A DNA stretch of 6,598 bases. Source: Bacillota bacterium (GTDB lineage Bacteria > Bacillota > Proteinivoracia > UBA4975). The number at the start of each line of letters is the position of its first letter. Positions within the stretch are counted from its first letter, which is position 1. Shown piece by piece: positions 1-5,536 of this stretch. The position numbers and the translations under genes are program-made. The notes below the pieces were generated by a model that was given only the letters and a program-made list of their open reading frames with translations, was not told the DNA's origin and searched no databases. The DNA is taken from positions 1 through 6,598 of the forward strand of contig JAAYHI010000068.1 in the NCBI GenBank assembly GCA_012727415.1, given 5' to 3'.

Positions 1-218
1 GGAACAAGACAATGTTGCAATGGGCTTTTGGCCTGATGTTGGGGGGTGCAGTGGGCAACCTGGTGGACCGGGTTATATTCCATTGGGTGACAGATTTCAT
101 CGATGTAAAGTTTTTCCCTCCTATTTTTAACATCGCTGATTCAGCATTGGTCATTGGGGTTTGTTTGTTTGCGCTCGACTCGATACTGGAGTGGAAGAGG
201 GAACGCCGTGCTGCATAA
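1..218 (+). CDS. lspA: Lipoprotein signal peptidase II LspA, C-terminal part (5' end outside window)
   Basis: LspA is the integral-membrane aspartyl protease that removes the signal peptide of diacylglyceryl-modified prolipoproteins. Only about the last 71 residues are here, with the reading frame entering at base 3. Both catalytic aspartates of the family are visible: one in the GNLVDR motif (codon 66-68), preceded by a Gly-rich membrane segment, and one in the FNIADSAL motif (codon 138-140). DFIDV lies between them, as expected. The second motif leads into the last membrane helix (roughly ALVIGVCLFALDSIL), followed by a short basic tail ending KRERRAA on the cytoplasmic side. The stop codon TAA at 216-218 overlaps the start of the next gene by 11 bases, so the two are probably translationally coupled. 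The C-terminal part is intact; nothing can be said about the N-terminus or promoter. Confidence 0.96.
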   Translation, partial: NKTMLQWAFGLMLGGAVGNLVDRVIFHWVTDFIDVKFFPPIFNIADSALVIGVCLFALDSILEWKRERRAA

Positions 219-1125
219 ACTAAGGGTCAGCCAGGAGTTCAGCGGCTGGAGACTGGATAAGTTTTTGGCCCACGGCATACCTGCCTGCAGTCGCAGTGAG
301 ATTCAAAGCCTTATCGCCGAGGGGCAGGCCAGGGTTAACGGGGCCAGGATTACAAGAAAAGGCTATGTCCTGGCTGAGGAAGACTGTGTTGAACTGGAAA
401 TTCCTGAAGTCAAGGATCCAGTGGGAGGCGGCGAAGACATCCCCCTGGACATCAGGTATGAAGATCAATGGCTGTTAGTGGTCAACAAGCCCCCGGGCAT
501 GGTGGTCCATCCTGCCCCCGGCCACTCCGGAGGGACCCTGGTCAATGCCCTTCTGGGATATGACGCCGGCCTCTCCGACTTAGGAGGCAATTTCCGTCCT
601 GGGATTGTCCATCGCCTGGACAAGGAGACCTCGGGACTGCTCTTGGTGGCAAAGACCAACGCCTGTCATTTGCGACTGGCAGAAATGCTTAAAGCCAGGG
701 AGATACAGCGCATCTATCTGGCCATTCTCAACGGCAAGCTTCCGCAAACCCATGGCAGAATCAGCGGCCCTATTGGCAGGCATCCCCGGCGGCGCACCTG
801 CATGGCGATAGTGGAGAGCGGCAAAGAGGCAATTACGGATTTTCGCGTTCTGCGCTATTTCCGTCGCCATACTTTGGTGGAAGTACGCCTGCAGACGGGA
901 AGAACCCATCAGATCAGGGTTCATTTCGCCCACCTGGGTAAGCCTGTTGCCGGCGATACAGTCTACGGCCGCAAGGAACAAACAAATAACGCCGGGCACA
1001 TGCTCCATGCCCGGACGTTGCGGTTTGTGCATCCCTTTTTAGACAGAGAAATCAGCGTCACTGCCGAACCGCCCGCCCATTTCCTGGAGATGCTGCGCCG
1101 GCTTAATGGGGAATTGGTTCAATGA
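208..1125 (+). CDS. rluD: RluD/YlyB-type 23S rRNA pseudouridine synthase (RluA family)
   Basis: Predicted 305-residue enzyme that isomerises uridine to pseudouridine in rRNA; the RluD branch modifies helix 69 of 23S rRNA. It has an N-terminal S4 RNA-binding domain (about residues 12-75, with GWRLDKFL and ARVNG) and then the RluA catalytic domain. The catalytic motif is HRLDKETSG, with the nucleophile Asp138 (codon 619-621), preceded by VNKPPGMVVHP. The late motif GRTHQIRVH (about 231-239) is followed by GKPVAGDTVYG. The start is taken as GTG 208: a GAAGAGGG Shine-Dalgarno lies about 6 bases upstream, and it sits just before the conserved S4 start. Earlier in-frame codons would extend far into lspA. 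The lspA overlap matches the lspA-ylyB pair of Firmicutes. The 3' end overlaps convergent rqcH by 23 bases. Exact target uridines are inferred from the family; RluA-family paralogues are hard to separate by sequence alone. Confidence 0.95.
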   Translation: MLHKLRVSQEFSGWRLDKFLAHGIPACSRSEIQSLIAEGQARVNGARITRKGYVLAEEDCVELEIPEVKDPVGGGEDIPLDIRYEDQWLLVVNKPPGMVVHPAPGHSGGTLVNALLGYDAGLSDLGGNFRPGIVHRLDKETSGLLLVAKTNACHLRLAEMLKAREIQRIYLAILNGKLPQTHGRISGPIGRHPRRRTCMAIVESGKEAITDFRVLRYFRRHTLVEVRLQTGRTHQIRVHFAHLGKPVAGDTVYGRKEQTNNAGHMLHARTLRFVHPFLDREISVTAEPPAHFLEMLRRLNGELVQ

Positions 1126-2776
1126 GCATTGACTGAAAATTGGTATACTGCACCATACCCGGTTTGCCTCGGGGTATTTTTTTTACGTTTTTTACCTGGG
1201 TCCACACCACTTCCACCTTGGCAGATGCCCGCTCTTTGCTGTGCCAGGCGGCAAGGCCGGCAGCGTAGTTGAGCTCAGATTCAGCAGGATTGGAGGTGCA
1301 GAGGATGACGTGGCTGCCGGGTGAATGGCGGCTGTGGAACCAATAATGGTTTTTGTCAGCCTTGTGCAAAGTCAGCCTTTCATTTTGGCGGTTGTTTCTG
1401 CCGACCAGCACAATTGTGCCCAGGTCAGTGCAGTACTGAAGATAGTTGTCCCCAGGCCTCGGGGGAGCGGCACTCTTACGCTGCCGGCGGATAATACCGG
1501 AGTCTTCAGCTTCTGCCAGCACCTCCTGCAGGTCCTCCAGGGTTTGTGCACACTCGAGGGCATAGTCCAGAGATTGAATGTAGTCCAAATGGGATTCGTT
1601 AACTGCAATTTGTTTCTGTACCTTGGCGGCAGCGGTTTTGTACTTGCTGTACCTTTTATAGTAGCGGGAAGCATTGGCACTGGGAGAAAGAGTCGGGTCG
1701 AGCGCGATGTCCAGGCATTCTCCTGTGTAGATATTGGGCAGAGTAATGTTATCTGCCCCCTTGGGTATTTGCGGAAGACTGGCGAGAATGGTATCGGCCA
1801 CCTGGCGGAAGTGTTCATAATCCAGGGCCCTGTGCAATTCAATTTGTTGCTTCTGCAATGCCCCTTGGGTGCGCCTGGTTGCGGCATCAAAGGCTTTGCG
1901 CAGTCGCTGGTATTGCCGGCGGAAATGGCTGCTTTCATGGAACTGTAACTGCCAGTGGGAGAGGGCGGTGCTGAGGGTGTCAAATTGCAGGGCAGGGGCG
2001 GGCAGGTGGGTCAATTGCACCCAGTACGGCCCCTGTTCGCTATACAGTACCGGCTGACAATCCCCCCGCAGGCTGGCGGCACTGAGACTGGCTATTTCTT
2101 GCGCCAGCAGGCTGCAGGCCTGGGGGGTGATATCCTGGCACCGGGCAGCGGCTGCATTTGCCCGGAAACAGATTTCTCTTGCCAGAAGGGGGCTGACACC
2201 CATGACACTCCTGACCAGGGCCTGTTCACAGCTGTTGTTTCTCTGGTTCGCCAGCAGCAGTTGCAGCGTGGAGGCAGTGAGCCCTTGCGGCGAAGCCTTT
2301 GCTGGCATTTCCGGCGGAGAATAATTGTCTCCCGGCTGCAGGGGGCGCAGTGCCCCCGGCTTGTATGGGCGGGTGCTGAGAATTATTCGCTCTTGCTGGC
2401 AAAGGATCAGGTCATTTTGCCTCCCCATTGCCTCCAGATGGAGGAAGTAACCGGGGGAGGAGACGGGACTTGCGGCCAGGGCCAGAGTTGCCCGCCGGGC
2501 AAAGGGCGTGTTGGTAAAAGAAGTGCAAAAGAGGGTTGCCATATGCTTTTTCAGGGTTTGGGAAAACGCCCCCGCCGTCCTGGCCCGCCTGCCCTCGGAA
2601 GTGAGATAAAAGGTTCGGGGAGGAATGGCGATTTCCATGCGCAGAGTATGGCCGGGTGCCCGGAACTGGAGAATAATTCCTTGCTGGCTGTCGTAGACAT
2701 CCTCTACCCTGCTTCCCTGGATTTTATTGTGGATTTCTGCTGCCAGGGCATTGAAAAAAAAGCCATCTATATGCAT
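1103..2776 (-). CDS. rqcH: RqcH / NFACT-family ribosome quality-control protein (formerly 'fibronectin-binding')
   Basis: Predicted 557 residues, close to the B. subtilis RqcH (YloA) length. RqcH binds stalled-peptide 50S subunits and recruits tRNA-Ala to add C-terminal alanine tails that mark the peptide for degradation. Domains in order: NFACT-N (about 1-180, starting MHIDGFFFNAL), a helix-hairpin-helix segment (about 183-215, with MGVSPLLAREI), a charged coiled-coil middle (about 285-435, with QIPKGADNITLPNIYTGE and LDPTLSPSANASRYYKRY), and NFACT-R (about 445-557, with VGRNNRQNERLTL, WFHSRHSPGSHVIL and KPGMVQYTN). The C-terminal half is textbook. NFACT-N is diverged: the Asp-Arg pair known as D97/R98 in B. 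subtilis reads Ala93-Arg94 (codon 2498-2500), and the family GRHSN motif reads GRQND. The N-terminal Asp4 is kept. Start ATG 2774-2776 is chosen because it gives the family N-terminus and has AAGGGGG 8 bases upstream; the open frame above it shows no homology. No terminator for this gene is visible downstream within rluD. Confidence 0.95.
   Translation of the reverse strand: MHIDGFFFNALAAEIHNKIQGSRVEDVYDSQQGIILQFRAPGHTLRMEIAIPPRTFYLTSEGRRARTAGAFSQTLKKHMATLFCTSFTNTPFARRATLALAASPVSSPGYFLHLEAMGRQNDLILCQQERIILSTRPYKPGALRPLQPGDNYSPPEMPAKASPQGLTASTLQLLLANQRNNSCEQALVRSVMGVSPLLAREICFRANAAAARCQDITPQACSLLAQEIASLSAASLRGDCQPVLYSEQGPYWVQLTHLPAPALQFDTLSTALSHWQLQFHESSHFRRQYQRLRKAFDAATRRTQGALQKQQIELHRALDYEHFRQVADTILASLPQIPKGADNITLPNIYTGECLDIALDPTLSPSANASRYYKRYSKYKTAAAKVQKQIAVNESHLDYIQSLDYALECAQTLEDLQEVLAEAEDSGIIRRQRKSAAPPRPGDNYLQYCTDLGTIVLVGRNNRQNERLTLHKADKNHYWFHSRHSPGSHVILCTSNPAESELNYAAGLAAWHSKERASAKVEVVWTQVKNVKKIPRGKPGMVQYTNFQSMLIEPIPH
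1155..1184 (+). terminator. Intrinsic terminator of the lspA-rluD transcript, inside rqcH coding sequence
   Basis: ATACCC (1155-1160) pairs with GGGTAT (1172-1177). After one bulged G (1171) the stem continues with G1161-C1170 and a wobble G1162-T1169, closing on a six-base loop. A run of eight T (1177-1184) follows directly. It begins 30 bases after the rluD stop, on the correct strand to end that transcript. It lies wholly within the antisense of the rqcH 3' coding region, where the same bases encode the conserved KKIPRGKPGMV segment. In the rqcH orientation the hairpin is preceded, not followed, by the tract, so it should not terminate rqcH. Confidence 0.75.
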
Positions 2777-2784
2777 GTTGTTTT

Positions 2785-2791
2785 CCCCCTT
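2785..2791 (-). promoter_or_regulatory. Ribosome binding site of rqcH
   Basis: On the minus strand the sequence AAGGGGG lies 8 bases before the ATG at 2774-2776. It has a G where the canonical AAGGAGG has A, so pairing with the 16S tail needs one G-U wobble. It supports this ATG as the start. Confidence 0.7.
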
Positions 2792-2810
2792 GCTGCTTAA
2801 GTATAGCAAG
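2789..2810. repeat. Inverted repeat over the rqcH -10 region (possible operator)
   Basis: CTTGCT (2789-2794) and AGCAAG (2805-2810) are perfect 6-base inverted arms around a 10-base AT-rich centre that includes CTTAAG. The right arm covers the TG of the extended -10 and the left arm lies at the predicted transcription start, so a protein bound here could block rqcH. No regulator family is recognised from the half-site, and arms this short can arise by chance. Confidence 0.3.
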
Positions 2811-2829
2811 ATTGGCGGCAAGTTTACAA
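2800..2829 (-). promoter_or_regulatory. Sigma-A type promoter of rqcH with extended -10
   Basis: Read on the minus strand: -35 TTGTAA (2824-2829, 4 of 6 consensus), 18-base spacer, -10 TATACT (2800-2805, 5 of 6) preceded by TGC, giving an extended -10 TG element. The predicted start of transcription near 2793 leaves a leader of about 17 bases that holds little more than the ribosome binding site. Confidence 0.6.
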
Positions 2830-2840
2830 TCAAAAATACT
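2812..2840 (+). promoter_or_regulatory. Candidate promoter of the calcium ATPase gene
   Basis: TTGGCG (2812-2817, 4 of 6 to the -35 consensus), 17-base spacer, AATACT (2835-2840, 4 of 6 to the -10). It is the best-spaced pair in this intergenic region on the plus strand but weak. It would start transcription near 2847 with a leader of about 40 bases. It overlaps the rqcH promoter on the other strand, so the two genes would compete for polymerase. Confidence 0.35.
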
Positions 2841-2875
2841 ACTGGGGGCAGTTGCCGCATAGAAATTTAGGGATA

Positions 2876-2886
2876 GGGGGGGGAGG
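2876..2886 (+). promoter_or_regulatory. G-rich ribosome binding site of the calcium ATPase, with G8 tract
   Basis: A run of eight G (2876-2883) followed by AGG ends one base before the ATG at 2888. The GGAGG at its end is too close to the ATG for usual spacing, so the G run itself probably pairs with the 16S tail. This site favours ATG 2888 over the in-frame TTG 2852, whose extra codons would simply translate this G-rich stretch as Gly. Confidence 0.55.
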
Positions 2887-2887
2887 C

Positions 2888-5455
2888 ATGAACATTAAAC
2901 TTGTGGCGGCAAAACTGCATACTGACCTGGAAACTGGCCTGACGCGAGAAGAGAGGCAGCGCAGGCTCCGGGCAGGAGCCAACATTCTGGAGAGGGAGAA
3001 AACCAATGTCGCGCTGGTATTTTTGAGTCAGTTTGCAGATACTATGGTGCTGATGCTGCTGGCCGCCACCCTGGTTTCTGCGGTGCTGGGAGAGTTTGCC
3101 GATGCTTTGACGATTATGATTATCGTCATCCTCAATTCTGTGCTGGGATTTATCCAGGAATTCAAAGCTGAGCGCTCCCTGGAAGCTCTGCGGGAGCTGG
3201 CTGCGCCCATGGCCCAGGTCCTGTGCTTCGGAGAAGTAAAATTGCTGCCGGCAGCGGAGCTGGTGCCTGGGGACATCGTGTTTATAAAGGCCGGGGACCG
3301 GGTGCCGGCAGATTTGCAGATTTTTGATACCGTCAACCTGGAAATAGATGAATCACCCTTTACCGGGGAAAGCCTGCCCGTGGCCAAGGATGAGGACAGT
3401 GACAAGCCTTATGCCTACATGGGTTGTCTTGTCACCCGGGGGCGGAGCAAGGGTGTGGTGGTGGCAACGGGCATGAATACCGAAATGGGCAAAATTGCCC
3501 ACATGTTGGGAAAAGCAGAGCAACAGCCCACCCCCTTGCAAAGGAGGCTGAGCCGGCTGGGCAATACCCTGGTAGTCATTTGCACAGTGATATGCCTGGT
3601 TGTAGCTGCAGCGGGAGTGCTGCGGGGCGAACCCCTGTATAAGATGTTTATGGCCGGGGTGAGCCTGGCTGTCGCTGCCATCCCTGAAGGGCTGCCGGCA
3701 GTGGTAACCCTTTGCCTGACTTTTGGCCTGCAGCGGATGCTGCGGCGCAATGCCATTGCCAGGAAATTGCCTGCAGTGGAAACCCTGGGCTGTGCAACGG
3801 TAATATGTTCTGACAAGACTGGCACTTTGACGGAGAACCGGATGACGGCGGAAAGAGTCTATGCTGACGGCAAGGTCTTCTCGCTCACGGGGGAAGAGCT
3901 CAAACAGAACGGGGCCTGGGAGCAGGAACTTACTTGGCTCCTTACGCTGGCGGCGGTATGCAATGGCGCAGTGTTGCAGGAAGAAGGTAAAGGGACAACA
4001 GTAATCGGCGATCCCACTGACGGTGCTCTGCTCATGGCTGCCGCCAAAGCCGGATTGGCCAGGGGCAGGTTGTTGCAGCGCTACCAGCTTCTTAAAGAGC
4101 ATCCCTTTGAATCCAGGAGGAAGATGATGTCAGTTGTGGTCCGGGATGTGGAGACAAATGTGGGCTATTCTTTTGTCAAGGGTGCGCCAGAGGTTCTCTT
4201 GTCCCGCTGTTCATCGGTCCGGGGACAGCGGGCTGAGACAGAGAGGATTTGCGGACAGTGGGCAAAAGAGGCCTACAGGCTGTTGGCAGTGGCCTGGAAA
4301 GAATGCAAATTCGCGCCGGCAAATCAGCAACAAGCTGAGTCTGACCTGGTTCTATCCGGCATCATTGCCCTCAAAGACCCGCCGCGGCCTCAGGTGCCGG
4401 AAGCAATTCGCCGCTGCCTGCAGGCAGGGATAAAGCCAATAATGATTACCGGCGACCATCGGGAGACGGCAATGGCGATCGCCGAGCGCATCGGCCTTCC
4501 TGTTGGCCCGGGGGGTGTGGTTACCGGCCAGGAACTGGAGGCTATGAGTGACCGGGAACTGGAGGAGAAAGTTTCACTGTTTTCGGTCTGCGCCAGGGTC
4601 TATCCCCGGCACAAAATGCGCATTGTCCAGGCTTTAAAAAGACGAGGGCATGTGGTGGCCATGACTGGCGACGGCGTCAACGACGCTCCGGCGGTAAAGG
4701 AGGCAGATATCGGCATTGCCATGGGCATCTCCGGGACAGAAGTGACTAAGGAGGCGGCAAGCCTGGTCCTGGCAGACGATAATTTTGCCACCATTGTTGC
4801 CGCCGTGGAAGAGGGCAGGGTTATATATAACAACATCCGCAGGTTTATCCGGTTTTTGCTGACCTGCAATACCGGAGAGGTCTTCACCATGTTCTTTGCC
4901 ATCCTCCTGGGATTTCCCCTGCCCCTTAGAGCTATCCAAATTCTGTGGGTAAATTTGGTTACAGACGGTTTGCCGGCCCTGGCCCTCAGCCTTGAGCCTG
5001 GCGGGGAAGGTATAATGGAGCAGCCTCCCCGTCCCCGGGAAGAGAGTATAATGGCCAGGGGAATGGGGACAGATATTTTCACGACAGGGCTGTTCATCGG
5101 GGTGCTGACTCTGGCGGTATTCGCCTATTCCCTGGCGGGAGGCCAACCCCTGATGTACGGACAGACAATGGCCTTGGCGACCTTAATCAGCATTCAGCTG
5201 ATATTTTCCCTGGATTGCCGGAAAAATGAAGATGGCAAGACGTCGGGAATCAGGAGCAACCTTTGGCTGGCCGGGGCCCTGCTGGTTTCCTATGGCTTGC
5301 TCTTGCTGGTTCTGTATGTGCCTGCCCTGCGGATGGTCTTTGGCACAGTGGCTCTTTCCCTGAGGGATTGGGGCATTGTCATTGTCTTTTCCCTCCTGCC
5401 CCTGTTGGCGCAAAGCTTCCTGCGGAGGGTGCGGGCAAAGAGGGTACGCCGATAA
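2888..5455 (+). CDS. yloB: Calcium-transporting P-type ATPase (P2 family, YloB-like)
   Basis: Predicted 855-residue plasma-membrane pump that uses ATP to export Ca2+. It has an N-terminal cation-ATPase segment (TDLETGLTREE), helices M1-M2 (about 42-95), the actuator domain with TGES (159-162), M3-M4 with PEGLP (266-270), phosphorylation site DKTGT (Asp309), nucleotide-binding KGAPE (431-435), hinge TGDGVNDAPA (593-602), and M5-M10 to the basic C-terminus. Calcium ligands match SERCA in M4 (Glu267), M5 (Asn661, Glu664, in CNTGEVF) and M6 (Asn689, Thr692, Asp693, in WVNLVTDGLPA). In M8 the SERCA site-I glutamate aligns with Gln770 (in ISIQLIF), as in single-site PMCA-type pumps, so one Ca2+ per ATP is inferred. 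It is divergent from rqcH and upstream of yicC, the order seen in B. subtilis, where YloB is linked to sporulation. Start ATG 2888 is chosen over TTG 2852 on ribosome-binding-site grounds. Ca2+ rather than Mn2+ specificity is family inference. Confidence 0.95.
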   Translation: MNIKLVAAKLHTDLETGLTREERQRRLRAGANILEREKTNVALVFLSQFADTMVLMLLAATLVSAVLGEFADALTIMIIVILNSVLGFIQEFKAERSLEALRELAAPMAQVLCFGEVKLLPAAELVPGDIVFIKAGDRVPADLQIFDTVNLEIDESPFTGESLPVAKDEDSDKPYAYMGCLVTRGRSKGVVVATGMNTEMGKIAHMLGKAEQQPTPLQRRLSRLGNTLVVICTVICLVVAAAGVLRGEPLYKMFMAGVSLAVAAIPEGLPAVVTLCLTFGLQRMLRRNAIARKLPAVETLGCATVICSDKTGTLTENRMTAERVYADGKVFSLTGEELKQNGAWEQELTWLLTLAAVCNGAVLQEEGKGTTVIGDPTDGALLMAAAKAGLARGRLLQRYQLLKEHPFESRRKMMSVVVRDVETNVGYSFVKGAPEVLLSRCSSVRGQRAETERICGQWAKEAYRLLAVAWKECKFAPANQQQAESDLVLSGIIALKDPPRPQVPEAIRRCLQAGIKPIMITGDHRETAMAIAERIGLPVGPGGVVTGQELEAMSDRELEEKVSLFSVCARVYPRHKMRIVQALKRRGHVVAMTGDGVNDAPAVKEADIGIAMGISGTEVTKEAASLVLADDNFATIVAAVEEGRVIYNNIRRFIRFLLTCNTGEVFTMFFAILLGFPLPLRAIQILWVNLVTDGLPALALSLEPGGEGIMEQPPRPREESIMARGMGTDIFTTGLFIGVLTLAVFAYSLAGGQPLMYGQTMALATLISIQLIFSLDCRKNEDGKTSGIRSNLWLAGALLVSYGLLLLVLYVPALRMVFGTVALSLRDWGIVIVFSLLPLLAQSFLRRVRAKRVRR

Positions 5456-5486
5456 TACTCCGGCAATGGTAACTTGACTCGAAGGC

Positions 5487-5515
5487 TTGTAATCCCCCGG
5501 TGATTCAGCTAAAAT
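5487..5515 (+). promoter_or_regulatory. Sigma-A type promoter of yicC-remA
   Basis: TTGTAA (5487-5492, 4 of 6), exact 17-base spacer, TAAAAT (5510-5515, 5 of 6), followed by an A-rich discriminator. Transcription would start near 5522, giving a leader of about 15 bases that begins right at the yicC ribosome binding site. No terminator for the ATPase gene was found between 5456 and 5486, so readthrough from upstream may also feed this operon. Confidence 0.55.
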
Positions 5516-5528
5516 AAAAAAACGGGGG
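5494..5528 (+). repeat. CCCCCG / CGGGGG inverted repeat that pairs with the yicC ribosome binding site
   Basis: CCCCCG (5494-5499) is the reverse complement of CGGGGG (5523-5528), with a 23-base AT-rich loop. The right arm is the yicC Shine-Dalgarno. The left arm lies inside the promoter spacer, so it is present only in RNA that reads through from the ATPase gene. Formation of the hairpin is inferred; the loop is long. Confidence 0.35.
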
Positions 5529-5531
5529 TGG
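5524..5531 (+). promoter_or_regulatory. Ribosome binding site deciding the TTG start of yicC
   Basis: GGGGGTGG lies 5 bases before TTG 5537. The alternative GTG at 5528 lies within this site, and ATG 5549 would be 17 bases away and would remove residues conserved at the family N-terminus. Confidence 0.6.
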
Positions 5532-5536
5532 CAGGC

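Noticed and set aside
154..207. Upstream in-frame ATG for the rluD-like gene
   Set aside because: It would extend 54 bases into lspA, lacks family similarity before the S4 domain, and GTG 208 has a properly spaced ribosome binding site.
1129..1149. TTGACT and TATACT after rluD as a promoter
   Set aside because: The two hexamers are only 9 bases apart, far too close for sigma-A, and no plus-strand gene follows.
1325..2800. Long plus-strand open frames (1325-1948 and 1955-2800) antisense to rqcH
   Set aside because: They have no recognisable domain, are Gly/Pro/Cys-rich with low-complexity composition, and lie opposite a gene with clear family motifs throughout; codon bias of rqcH explains the openness.
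2777..2860. N-terminal extension of RqcH
   Set aside because: The extra 28 residues read through the promoter and ribosome binding site and the family N-terminus begins at the ATG at 2776.
5011..5052. Two TATAAT sequences in the ATPase coding region
   Set aside because: Both come from Ile-Met codons (ATA ATG) and neither has a -35 at suitable spacing.
5474..5479. TTGACT as the yicC -35
   Set aside because: No -10-like hexamer lies 16-18 bases downstream (that stretch is C/G-rich); the TTGTAA/TAAAAT pair is correctly spaced.
5456..5486. Terminator for the calcium ATPase gene
   Set aside because: Searched for a hairpin followed by a T run; none is present.
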